Assembly (NCBI GenBank): GCA_033002965.1
Contig: JAURVB010003256.1
Coordinates: forward strand, 1 to 64,000
DNA length: 64,000 bases
DNA from: Piper betle
Lineage: Eukaryota; Streptophyta; Magnoliopsida; Piperales; Piperaceae
Reading direction: 5' to 3'
Positions 1-10,600 of this stretch are shown here, piece by piece. The translations under genes and the position numbers were made by a program. The number at the start of each line of letters is the position of its first letter. Position 1 is the first letter of the stretch. The notes below the pieces were generated by a model that worked only from the letters and a program-made list of their open reading frames with translations, was not told where the DNA came from and did no database searches.

Positions 1-306
1 TAATAACCCACCCTAATACCATCTAACGTGTCCTAATGCGTTATTCGGCCTAAACTAATTCTACGGTCATAACATAAAAATAAAATAAAATCATCAACTG
101 TATTCTCTCATATCTACTGATAACTCAGTCTGCTGATGCGTATCTGACGCTATCATTGATACTTGGGTATACATAAACCCTAATAGCACGTGCGCACGGT
201 CAGCCTCGGCCCCGCACACGTGTTCTGAAAGCTGAACCGACTCAAACTACGGTCAAACCAACCGGCTAACGACTATAAAACCCTGACTCAAGTCGCGGGT
301 TTTACA
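1..306 (-). mobile_element. Partial LTR, minus strand, cut by window edge
   Basis: Read on the minus strand from 306 leftwards, this begins TGTAAAACCC and follows the first 300 bases of the LTR at 496-3356, including the shared stretches GGCCGAATAACGCATTAGGA and GGGTGGGTTATTA. It is therefore the 5' part of the same LTR family in opposite orientation; the remainder lies outside the window. Whether it is a solo LTR or the end of a full element cannot be told. Confidence 0.85.
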
Positions 307-490
307 CACGCCCCCGCCCTCCCTCCCTCCCGTAGGCCCATGTCCCACCCTCCCTCTCGTGTACCACCCGCAGGTGGTTATAAACCACCGGCGGCCCCCT
401 GCCACTTGACCATGCCGCCTCCCCCGGACGCCCCCTCGCACCCCCCCCCATCGGCGCCACCTGCCATAGACCCCCTCCCCTTCCCCCTGC
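307..490. other. C-rich spacer between head-to-head LTRs
   Basis: A 184-base C-rich stretch separates the minus-strand LTR from the target duplication of the plus-strand solo LTR. It holds a small hairpin, ACCACC/GGTGGT, near 362-392. No coding frame with homology is recognised; the short open frame here is a composition artefact. Confidence 0.5.
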
Positions 491-1652
491 CGCGGTGTAA
501 AACCCGTGATTCGAGTTAGGGTTTTACGTTACCGAACCAGTCGGTTCGACCGTTGGTTCGAGTCGAGTCAGTTTCATGAATCGCGTGCTGAGTCGAGACC
601 AGCCGTGAGTTATGAGCGATGAGAGTCAGGTGTACCTGAATATATGATGATAACGTCGAGAAGATGGTGAGATACGAGTTATCTGAATATATGAAAGTAT
701 GCAGTATTTTTTCTTTTTTATATGTTTGATCGAAGAAATAGTTTTAGGCCGAATAACGCATTAGGACGCGTTTGATTATATTTGGGTGGGTTATTAGTTA
801 TAGAGCATGCCATTTGGATGTTGTTGTGTTTGTTTTATTTTATGTGATTTTTCCATATTTTTCTAGATTTTTTTTAGAATTTATTACGAACTAGTTATTA
901 TTTTGACTCGAGTCGGAATCGAGTCAATACTTATTTACGAAACTGCCACTAGAACATCACTTCATCTTCCCCGACACTCTCCCCCTTTCTAAACCCTAGC
1001 CGCCGCCATTGGGTCGCCGCCGCCGCCACTGCCGACGCCGTGCTGCCGCCGATCGACGCCGCCCTGCCCCGCCTTGCTGTCGCCGTGCCGCCCCGACCAA
1101 CCCCGGCCACCGTCGCGCCGCCACGACGCCGGAATCGCCCCACGAAGCCGCCTCGGTCGTCGCCACTCCGGGCCGGATTCCGCCGCCGTCCGGGCCGCTC
1201 CGCCGCCGGTGTGACCCTGACGAGCACCCCCTCGACGTCGCCGACGTTTCCCCCACCATCCCGACCGCCGTCGAGGCCGGCCGGAGCCCCGATTGGAGAA
1301 CGCCGCCGCCGCCGCCCGTTTTCAACGTCGCCGCCGACGGCCATCGCGGCCTCGGTTGCTCTGTTTGACACCGCCATCGGACCAAGCTCGTCGAGCTGGT
1401 GCCGATAGACCCCTTGATTGCCCCGTCCCGAATCGTCGCCGGAAAACCGTCGGAATCCGCCGGAAAACCGCCGATACTCGCCGGAAAACCGCCGGAACCG
1501 CCGGAAAATTGGATTCGAGGGAAGTCCGCCGGATCATCCGCCGAACGCACCCGGTCCAATCTGATCGGACTTCGGACGCCGCTAGGTGCCGAATTCGAGT
1601 TTCGAGCCGCGAAACGGAAACCCTAGCCGTCGCCGATTTTCGACGACGCGAG

Positions 1653-1993
1653 GTATAATTTATTTTAACTTAATTATTTGAAAGTATTGATTATTAGAAT
1701 TTGCATGTTATGATTGATGAATTGTGCATTGTAATTACTTATATAAATGTGGATTTAATTTAGAATAAAATATGAAATTTGTGGAATTGTGTGGTGTTAA
1801 AAATAGAAGTTATGAAACTAATTAGGGTTATTAAGTAATAATCATGATCTAATGTAAACTAACCTAAGTAGACTTGTTAGAATTGATATAGGTTGATGTG
1901 TGACGGTTGATGTGTGATTGTGTTGATTGTGCGTGCATGGTATAGGATATGTGATTCATCATGCGGGCGTTAGTTTTTAGCTTGATTGTGTAG
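1653..1993 (+). other. Intron-like GT-AG segment in the solo LTR
   Basis: The segment starts GTATAATTT directly after ...GACGCGAG and ends TTGATTGTGTAG directly before GTACGGTGTAGGAG. It is AT-rich between GC-rich flanks. Joining the flanks gives GAGGTACGG, which is the sequence seen at 57969-57977 in the 3' LTR of the related element (the 5' LTR has GAGGTGCAA at 53800-53808). The segment is thus missing exactly from GT to AG in both of those LTRs. AGGTA occurs at both ends, so a microhomology deletion or an insertion with target duplication would look the same. Confidence 0.6.
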
Positions 1994-2258
1994 GTACGGT
2001 GTAGGAGCTCGCCGCCTAGGCGCGTGGACCCGTTTGGAGCTTCTACCAGGTCCGTTTAGGACTCGTTCTCTGATTTACGCTACTCTCTTGTGTATTTGAC
2101 TTATTATGTGCAGGACGAGTTAAGTGGCGTTTTATCGAATCCCACTTAACTCGGGCCATTTAGCCAACGATTTTCCGGATTAATAACCCTCGAGGATGAG
2201 ATCCCTCGAGTTTGTTTTCGAACTTCAGATCCAGCTCACGTTGCCTTCGGGCCTATTG

Positions 2259-2265
2259 TATAAAT
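2259..2265 (+). promoter_or_regulatory. Putative TATA box of the solo LTR
   Basis: TATAAAT lies in the conserved context GGGCCTATT-TATAAATCCC. The same context has TATATAAA at 54067-54074 and 58236-58243 in the other two LTRs, suggesting the retroelement core promoter. Confidence 0.5.
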
Positions 2266-3361
2266 CCCAACCCAGACCTATATATATGTATAGTTTTCGT
2301 GTTTTTGTGAGAGACTGAATGAGGGAAATCCGACTACCGTGCTACGCGAGCGGGCACGTGTGTGTCGACAGTGGGCTCTGGAATGGTGTGCGGGCCGTTT
2401 CATTCCCGAGGGATCCTGACAACTCCACCTTTGAGTTCCTCAAACCCGGAGAAGTGTGGAGGTTCACGGGTACTGCATTGCAGCGCATGTCTAGACTTGT
2501 GGTTTCAAAGGGTACTGAAGGCGACTGCCTGAGAGTACTCGGCCTTCGTGCTCAAGGCCAGGAGTAATATGGAAGGTGCAGAGGGCGAAAAGGAATGAGA
2601 TTTGACGCGAGAAGCAATAGAGAAATGGCCGAGGCATGAGAATGTGAAAGATAGGGGGACGCTGTCGACCCGATGGCGACGGCTCCCGTATGTGCCCTGA
2701 TGAGAGTTCTTGAGGAAGTATATGGTTTTGATTCAACAGGAGAGTTTGCTCTCCTGTGCCAGATTGATATTAGTTATTTTCCGGGCCGGTAACACTCGTT
2801 ACTGACGGTTTTTCTATATATATGTAGGTGAGGAATGCGAGCGATGAAAGCTGTCGGGACTGCGGAGGAGCAGCACGGAACCGCGCACACATGTACCTGC
2901 CGCGTGTAACGTATAATGATGGTGTGTTATTGTTATGTAAACGATAATTTTGATGTGTTGGTTTGAGTGAATTACTTGTTATGCAACGAACTGATAAATA
3001 TGAATGAGTAGGGAGCCTTGGAGTACAGACTCGGCTCAGGTAAAAATGAATGAGATAATGGTTGAATGTCATGGTAGATTAGTATGTGTTACCGTATTTT
3101 TATAAAATAGTATATATTTTCTTTTGGTTTTTCATTTATTATTTTGTCTTGTCTTTGCTTGTACATCATAGCATGCATGTAGGACTACGTTAGAACCCAC
3201 GCATCCCATCCATGCATTTCATGTTTGCATCTCCATCTTGAGACACCGAGGGCAGATCCGGGTCGGCTTAACCGAACCCAGTAGATTAGCGAACGGTTCG
3301 GTCGCCGGTGACATTTCCGGGTCGGTTCACGGGTGAGCCGAAAACGGGGTGTTACACGCGG

Positions 3362-3624
3362 CCTGCCTCCCACCTTGACGTGCCGACCTCATTGCGTCGA
3401 GGGTAAAAAAAATTGAAACTTCTAAGTTTGTACTTGTATTCATCATGTGGAAGAAAGTTAAACGAGATGGCTCTTATGTGTTTTGATTTTGATGTGTTTC
3501 CGACTTCATCAACATAATTTAAATGCTATCAGAATTATAAGAGTGCCATTTTTTTTAATATATACTTGATTGCAAAATTAATTTTACAACCATTTACCAA
3601 ATTAGGATGCATTATTTCAGAATA
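3362..3624. other. Intergenic, nothing recognised
   Basis: AT-rich sequence between the solo LTR and the tandem array. No ORF with homology, repeat or RNA feature was seen. Confidence 0.5.
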
Positions 3625-4012
3625 TTGACTCGAGTCGGGACCGAGTCAAGTTTTTATTGAGTTAACTCGAGTAGAGACCGAGTCAATTTTTAATTGACTT
3701 GACTCGTGTCGAGACCGAGTCTAATTTTTATTAATTTTACTCGAGTCATTTTTTTATTGACTTGACTCGATCAAGATCGAGTCAATTTTTGATTGACTTG
3801 ATTCAAGTCTCGATCGAGTCTAGTTTTTTATTAACTTTATTCGAGTCAATTTTTTTAACTTTACTTGATCGAGACCGAATTAATTTTTGATTGATTTGAC
3901 TCGAGTAGATCATAAATCTAGTTTTTTATTGACTATACTCGAGTCAATTTTTTATTAACTTGACTCAAATCGAGACCTGAGTTTATTTTTTTTAAACTCG
4001 AGTCGAGCTCGG
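3625..4012. repeat. Degenerate tandem array of CGAGTC-type units
   Basis: About eight diverged units of roughly 40-50 bases alternate GACTCGAGTCGAGACCGAGT with T-rich spacers such as CAATTTTTATTGACTT. The core resembles the module GACTCGAGTCGGAATCGAGT in the nearby LTR (about 904-926), so the array may be an amplified LTR fragment. No coding potential. Confidence 0.75.
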
Positions 4013-4440
4013 CCGCGGCCGCCAAGGGTGGTAGGGGTGTTGGTAGCATAGGGCGGGCCTGACGGTGGGGGTGGTGGCAGGGGCCGGTGCGGGGACGGCG
4101 GCGGCTGGGGCGGGCCCGACGGGGAGGGTGGTGGTAGGGGGTTGTGGAGGGGGCAGCGGCTTGGGGCATTCGTCATTGCCGCTGGGGGTGGCAGGCGGTT
4201 GGGCGGCAGCAGCTTAGGGTGGTGGTCGTCATCGTAGGGGGTGGCGAGCGGACGGTGGTTGTCGTCGCAGGGGGCAGCGGGCAAGCAGCAGCTTGGGGTG
4301 GTGGTCGTCGTTATAGGGGGCGGCGAGCGGGCTGTCATCGTCATCACAAGGGCGGCCGGTAGGGGGCAGGCCGGGCCGGGAGGACTTAGATGGCTGTAGG
4401 TGTTGGATTTCATCCGACGGCCAACGTGTAAATATACTAC
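4013..4440. repeat. GGT/GGC-rich low-complexity tract
   Basis: G-rich imperfect repeats such as GGTGGTGG and GGGGGCGGCGAGCGG fill this stretch. Open frames exist on both strands only because the composition lacks stops. It continues directly from the CGAGTC array, just as a GC-rich block follows the same module in the LTRs. Confidence 0.6.
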
Positions 4441-4475
4441 AGTGCGCTGTATTTATATACTGTGAAGAAGAGAAG

Positions 4476-5487
4476 AGCAAGGGGCAGAAAAAATTTCCTG
4501 CCCCAAGCTCTTCTCTGGGCCGTCCGATTATAAGGACGGCCCAGATCCCTTATTTTTAAAAAAAATTCCAAAAATACCCCCACCCCACCGCCGCGTCGCC
4601 CCCGTCGCCGCCTGTAGCACCTCCCTCCTCCGCCGCGTCGCCCCTCCCTCCTCCTCGCTCCCCCGCCCCGGACGCCGCCCAGCCGCGGACACCCATCCGC
4701 CCCGCTCCCCATCGACCCCGTCGCGGCCGGCCGGGGGGTGGGCGAGGCGGGGCGAGGGCGGCATGGGGGGCGGAGGCGGAGCGCCGCGCCCAGCTTTGGC
4801 CGCCGGGTGGTCGCGGCGCGCCGCCTCCGCCCCCCCATGCGGCCCTCGCCCGCCTCGCCCACCCCCGGCCGGCCGCGACGGGGTCGATGGGGAGCGGGGC
4901 GACGACTGGGGCGTCCGCGGCTGGGTGGCGTCCGCGGCGGGGGAGCGAGGAGGAGGGAGGGGGAGCCTCGCGAAGGGGTGGCGGCCGGGAGGGAGGGGCG
5001 ACGACGCGGCGGAGCAGCGCCGCGCCCAGATCTGGCCGCCGCCAGATGCGGGCGGGCAGCCGCGGTCAGATCTGGCCGCCGCCAGCCAGATCCGGCCGCG
5101 ACAGGCCGGACCTGGCCGTCCCCGGCCAGATCTGGTCGAGCGACGGCCAGATCTGGCCGCGGCTGCCTGCCCGCATCTAGCGGCGACCAGATTTGGCCGT
5201 GGCGGGCGCTGGGGCGGGGGTCGGGGCCGGGGCGGGGGCCGTGGCGGGCGCCGGGGCGAGGGCCGGGGCCGTGGCGGGCGCCGGGGCAAAGGGTCGGCCA
5301 CCCTCCCCCGCCACGGCGGCGGCGCTCCGCCTCCGCCCCTCCATATGATTTGGACCGTCCTTCTAATCGGACGGTCCAGATCAAATTAAAATTTTTTTTA
5401 AAAAAAAACTAATAAATCTGGGCCGTCCTTATAATCGGACGGCCCAGATCATTGTGGAACAGAGAGCCGATTTCCTGCCTCTCTTTA
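4476..5487. mobile_element. Non-autonomous TIR element with GC-rich core
   Basis: Both ends carry the palindromic block GGGCCGTCC-GATTATAA-GGACGGCCC (4517-4542 and, inverted, about 5420-5446). A third, diverged copy lies at about 5353-5382. A-rich stretches follow each end and the core is extremely GC-rich. Outer ends share GGCAG-AAAT-like sequence. The layout resembles Mutator-like or Pack-type elements, but no convincing target duplication was found and no transposase is present. A sibling with diverged ends lies at about 51817-52590. Confidence 0.6.
4640..4964. repeat. Large GC-rich inverted repeat (hairpin)
   Basis: Left arm about 4640-4788 and right arm about 4815-4964 are near-perfect reverse complements with a spacer of about 26 bases. 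Matching pieces include CATCGACCCCGTCGCGGCC with GGCCGCGACGGGGTCGATG, and CCTCCTCCTCGCTCCCCC with its complement. Transcription through it would give a stem of about 150 bp. The long open frames on both strands here are a consequence of this GC-rich palindrome. Confidence 0.85.
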
Positions 5488-5510
5488 TATATATATATAT
5501 ATATATATAC
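5485..5510. repeat. (TA)n microsatellite
   Basis: An uninterrupted TA run directly follows the right end of the TIR element. Confidence 0.9.
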
Positions 5511-5838
5511 AAACGACATAGATAATAATTTAAAAACAATAATAATAAGGGTCAATATTAGCCATCGAGTGACAAAGAATTCACAGGGACCGGTGTACAT
5601 TGCATGGGCATTGGGCCCTACGTGTTGGGAGTGGAACCGACAAACTATATGCAAAGTGGGCCCGTGCCCATGGGCAGTGACAGTTTTGTGGTATGGAATA
5701 TGTGGGGTGGCATTTAGGAAGCTCACGGCATCTCCTTTAGACAGTGGGATACACAAATTACAGCCTTGTGATTTGAACCGAGTGATGCTAAGCTCCTCGT
5801 AATAATATATACAAACATAAAAAGAGAGAGCTTGTCAG

Positions 5839-5984
5839 GATCATTGGCGTGCATGAACTCGGTGCAGGGAAAAAAGAGAAAGAAAGAATCAATTTTGAGA
5901 CATCAAAAGAGAGATCATTGGCGTACATGAACTTGGTGCAAGGAAAGAAGAGAAAGAAAGAATCAATTTTGAGACATCCAGAGA
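5839..5984. repeat. Two tandem copies of a 74-bp unit
   Basis: GATCATTGGCGTGCATGAAC at 5839 recurs with one change at 5913. Both copies continue through an AGAGAAAGAAAGAATCAATT tract. It sits about 100-240 bases upstream of the putative TATA box of the NPY-like gene. Confidence 0.85.
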
Positions 5985-6079
5985 GAGAAGATCAGTGACC
6001 AAGAGTCATTGATGTCAAGGCGGGGTGACGAAAGGGAGGAAGAAGCTGGTAATTGAGAGTTTAGGTTGGGAATATATAC

Positions 6080-6087
6080 TATATAAG
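6080..6087 (+). promoter_or_regulatory. Putative TATA box of the NPY-like gene
   Basis: TATATAAG lies in a purine-rich context about 1.55 kb upstream of the start codon. Between it and the ATG are likely untranslated exons and introns: a possible donor near 6430 (TTGGTTAGT), a strong acceptor TTTCATTGCAG ending at 6948, and a further acceptor TTTCTGGCAG before 7534. The exact UTR structure cannot be settled without transcripts. Confidence 0.4.
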
Positions 6088-7638
6088 AAAGAAGAGGAGG
6101 ACTAGGAGGGAATGGTTTGCACAGAAGTGCACTTGCTCGGCTTGTTTTTCTTTGCCCTTTAATGGCCTTCTTTCTTCTCTCGTGTCGTACGAGTTCCCAT
6201 GCCACGCTTTTTGTCAGAGAAGGAAGGCAGGGGAGTGAGAGTGCTTGGACTTGGAGGGGGTTGCTGGCTGGATTTAGTGTGGGTATTAACGGATAGGGAT
6301 GTGGCACTGCAGAGGAGAGAACGCACGCTTGCTTTTGCCCTTTCTTCCTGTTGGTTGGTGATGGTGGCTGCTTGAGCTATAGCTGATCTCTCAAGGCTTC
6401 GGGTGCAGAGGCTGCGTCGTTTCACCAATTGGTTAGTGGGTGTAATTTGCTTCTTTCTATTCCTATAAGCTAGCTAGTCGTTTCGTATCATTTGTGGATG
6501 CGCATATGTGTGTTAATTGTTGCTTGTAATGTAAATGAGCTGGTTTTGTTCTCTTGGCTGTAGCTTATGTAACTTGTTGGATCAAGTCTCGCATCAAATG
6601 CTTTGTTTTCAGTGGTGTGTATTTGGTTTTGTTATTCCTTCTCATGTTCAGCGGGCTATGTTGAGAGTATCTTTCCTTTCCTTATGGTACAAAGTGTCGA
6701 ACTTTGAGATGATTTTGTTGCTGGCTTTCACAAAATTCTGAGCTGTTTCTTGGTACTCTGCTTCTTGCGTTGTCCTCCTCCTTTCAAAGATTCCCTCACC
6801 TTTTCTATTTTATTTAATTATCTCCACTAACTTCACTCTCCTTTTTCCCAACAATCACAACCTTTGGTAGGTACTTGTTGCCCACCATGTTACTGTTGTT
6901 TGGCCTGTTACCAAAGATGCTGTTTTCTTTTTTTTTTTTCATTGCAGGACTTCACTTCCCACCTGGCCTCTTTACGTTCACAAGGAATGTGGACTCATCA
7001 AGACTATGAAGTAGTAGATCAGAGAACCGTTACAAATCCAGGATTTACTTAATTGGAGGAAAGAATTAAACTTTAAGGTGTTGGCAGAGGAGGGAATCTT
7101 GAGCTAGCCACCATAAAAAAATTGTGGAAGTTGAGTGTAGTCAAGGCTTGTGTTTGTGGGGTGTCTGCAACTTCGGATTAAACAACTGCAAGGGCTGGTG
7201 TTGGCCTCCGGACTCCGTGGGGCCCTGCCGCCGACCAGGAAACAAGCCTTCGGAGTGGATCATCCACTAGGGATCCATTGCCAATTAAGAGAAGGGGGTA
7301 GGGGGCGACCACCATTTTCGTCGCTATGTAAGACCCACTCCCCTCTTTCGTATTTTGCAGGCCACCTAGGGTTGGGACGATTGGAGAAAAAATATTTGTT
7401 TGAACGCTGCATCTTCTTGCTCAAAAGTCCACCTTTTACCGGTCTGTACCCACCTGTTTGGTCTGCATTTTTATTTTTTTTCTTCTTTCTTTTCTTCGAG
7501 TCATATTTTTGTTAATAAAAAAATTTCTGGCAGCTGGAGTTGGGACTGGATTGGTCTCAGTTGAGTGCTTAGTGGAGGCTGCTTGTGATTTCTGGAAGAA
7601 GAACAAGAAAACAGGGTTTAGAGCTAGCAGTTGGGAAG

Positions 7639-10600
7639 ATGAAGTTTATGAAACTTGGATCAAAGCCAGACTCCTTTCATTCGGATGGGAATGATGTCCG
7701 GTAAGTTACTTCCTGTAATCTGTAGGTGTTGGCCCTTCTGTTAGGCTTCTTCACAATTTAATTCATGTGTGTGGGCATCTACTTTCAAGTTCTCCTTGCG
7801 TTTCTTCTCACCCCAAGTCGACAATATTTACTGGACCTTAATGCTGCGAATAAGCAACATTAGGTTACTCGGACACTTGGTTGGCTCTCTTCTTGTGGTC
7901 AATAAAAAAAATTTTCTGTGATCTGCATGCTTTTTAGGAAATGTGCGTCACTGTTTTAGTATCAGCGTCTAAGCCTCCACCATGTAGAAAGATCCGACAA
8001 ATTTTTTCTGACTGGTGGAATCACGCCATTGTTTTGCTGCAAACGGTGGTCATTGAAAGGGAATAAACTTTGCTACACATGGTTTTTGTTGGTCTTATAC
8101 TTATTTGGATAACCTTGTTACAGGAGAATTTTCACAAAGCTAAGATAGTTAAGAGTGATATAAAACTGATTAACAAACTGATCACAAAGATTAGATTACA
8201 TAACAAAAATCTGTTTCTACTTATTCCAACTTGACCGTCAACTCTGAATAGCGTCTCATGTGCTGGGATCTTGAAGTTTGTCGTAAGCAAGTAGGTTGTT
8301 AAGATTATTGACAATCTGATTGAAGATTCTCGTAACAGTCGTACTAGTATTCTCTGTTTACATCTCTTTTTTCCCGGGAGAAAAGATGGTGCGGTATTTC
8401 TTTTAACAAGCATAGCTAAACCTACCCCAAAGAGGACCGCTTCGTATTTGTTTACAGTTGTTGCATGGTCTAACCATCATGTTCAACTAGAAGTCAGTTC
8501 TCTACAATGCATTTGTAGGTTGGTTATTGCATATCCCAACTTCTTTACGTAATCAGTCTTTAATTCATTTACTTATTTGTTTTTTTCTTAATAGGTATGT
8601 GGCGTCAGAATTAGCCACTGACTTAACTGTCCATGTAGGAGATGTCAAGTTTTATTTGCATAAGGTAATGTTTCTTTTCCATCTACTCAAATTACAGTTT
8701 TAAACATTCTTTTCCCTAGTGATGCACCTAGTTAAGTCCTTTCTTCTTGTTCTTTAGTCACGTATGGTTTCAATGTAGCAACACAGTATTGTGGTTCCTA
8801 TGTAACTCGCTGAACGTGCTAGAGTTAAATCTTTGACTAACTTTCTTCAGCTTGATGATTTGTAGAAATATCACTTTAATCAGAAAAACTGGGATAAGTC
8901 TCACAGAGTCATTTATATCAGTATGAAATTTTGCTAGTATCGAAGGGGTGATGTATTACTGTATGGTATGTGTAAAACACAACCTACGTCAGGATATTAG
9001 CAGGGTATGGGCTGCCCCAAATTGGTCGGAGTTTTACTTTCAAAGATTTGTATTTTCTTATAAGCACTAAGATTTTAAGTTAGATAATTTATTGGCTTCC
9101 TCTTTATTATAAGGAATGGGCAGCAAATATTTATTAGTGAATATTGTTTTAGCATTTTGACAGTAGGATTAAAAAACAGGGTATTTACTGTACATATTTG
9201 TTTTTCAGTTTCCCCTTCTGTCTAAAAGTTCATGCCTACAAAAGCTGGTTGCACCTACGAATGAGGAAAATGATGAAGAAATTCAAATCCCTGACATTCC
9301 AGGTGGGGCCCAGACATTTGAAGTATGTACCAAGTTTTGCTATGGGATGACTGTCACTTTGAATGCCTACAATGTTGTTGCTGCACGCTGTGCAGCTGAA
9401 TATTTAGGAATGTGGGAATCTGTGGAGAAAGGTAATCTTATCTACAAGATTGAAGTGTTTCTCAATTCTAGCATCTTCAGAAGTTGGAAAGATTCAATTA
9501 TTGTTCTTCAGTCAACAAGATCATTTACACCCTGGGCCAAAGAGTTAAAGATTATCGACCGTTCTGTTGAATCCATTGCATCCAAAGCATCTATTGAGAC
9601 ATCTATGGTTCAGTGGTCCTACACCTACAACAGAAAAAAACTCAAATCAGAAAATGGTATTGAACCACAGTGGAATGGAGTCCACAAACAACATACTGTG
9701 CCCGGAGACTGGTGGGTTGAGGACCTGTGTGAGCTGGATATAGATTTGTTCAAACGAGTAATAGTGGCCATCAAGATGAAAGGGCAAGTTATTAATCGAG
9801 TAATAGGCGAAGCATTGACAACTTATGCCTCTCGGCAGCTTCCAGGATTTGGTGAAGGGTTAGCTCAAGTAAGTGACACTCTGAAAGCCCGCTCTTTAGT
9901 AGAAATTATAGCTTGGTTGTTACCTACAGAGAGGGGTAGTGTTTCGTGCTCATTTTTGCTCCGGTTACTAAAAGCAGCAAGTCTATTAGATACTGGGGAA
10001 ATGGCAAAGAGGGAACTGGTGAAAAAAATAGGTAGACAATTGGAAGAGGCATCTGTTAAAGATCTTTTGATTCTGGCATCAGAAGGGGAAAATGTCATGT
10101 ATAATTTGGGTCTGGTTCGATGCATATTTGAGGAGTTTTTGGTGCAAGATCTAAGTGCAAGGTCCAATCTCTCGGAGGATGGAGGGCTGGAAGAGATTCA
10201 AAGTCCTCATCATGTGACAGATGCTGCAAAGCTAGCTGTGGCAAAAATAATGGATGGCTACCTTGCAGAAATTGCTCAAGATCCCAATCTTCCGCTTTCA
10301 TCTTTTATTGATTTAGCTGAAATGATATCAAGTGAAGCAAGGCTTGTTCATGATGGAATCTATCATGCTATTGACATGTATATGAAGGTCAGTTTTTGCA
10401 TCCTCATTCCTTCAGTATCCCCTATTTCTACAGCGCGTTTGAAACTAATTCAATGTGAATCATAGCATAAGTATAGAGCCTACCACATCAAGTAAATTAG
10501 TTATGTTTCACTATGCTTCTATTCCTGAAGCTCGGTCGCCATCTCAAACCTGCATTAGTATGCCCACCTCTATTGTTGCCTTAATTGATAAGTTGAACCA

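Larger units (their letters stand above)
496..3356 (+). mobile_element. Solo LTR, long-LTR (probably Ty3/gypsy) family
   Basis: The unit begins TGTAAAACCC, ends GGGGTGTTACA and is flanked by a perfect 5-bp target duplication, CGCGG at 491-495 and 3357-3361. It is homologous over its length to the 5' LTR at 52659-55218 and the 3' LTR at 57196-59385. No primer binding site follows the right end and no internal region is present, so this is a solo LTR formed by recombination between two LTRs. Order inside: AT-rich left part, a GACTCGAGTC-type module near 904-950, a CCG-rich block (about 1000-1652) opening and closing with plant 5'-UTR-like AAACCCTAGCC, a 341-bp GT-AG segment, then a TATA-like TATAAAT at 2259-2265 and the right part. 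Assignment to gypsy rests on LTR length, the termini and the tRNA-Met-type PBS of the related element; it is inference. Confidence 0.88.

Noticed and set aside
949..1658. Several 70-190-residue open frames on both strands
   Set aside because: They lie in the CCG-rich block of the LTR, are repetitive in Pro/Arg/Ala/Ser, overlap in all frames and have no domain; the matching blocks of the other LTRs differ by indels that break them.
2319..2567. 82-residue frame in the solo LTR
   Set aside because: The nucleotide sequence is conserved among LTR copies, but the frame is not kept in the other two copies; it is best read as untranslated LTR sequence.
4437..5412. Frames up to 315 residues on both strands
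   Set aside because: They arise from the GC-rich palindromic core of a TIR element and contain only low-complexity Pro/Arg/Gly.
6159..6428. Minus-strand Ser/Pro-rich frames
   Set aside because: They overlap the likely 5' UTR of the NPY-like gene and show no domain.
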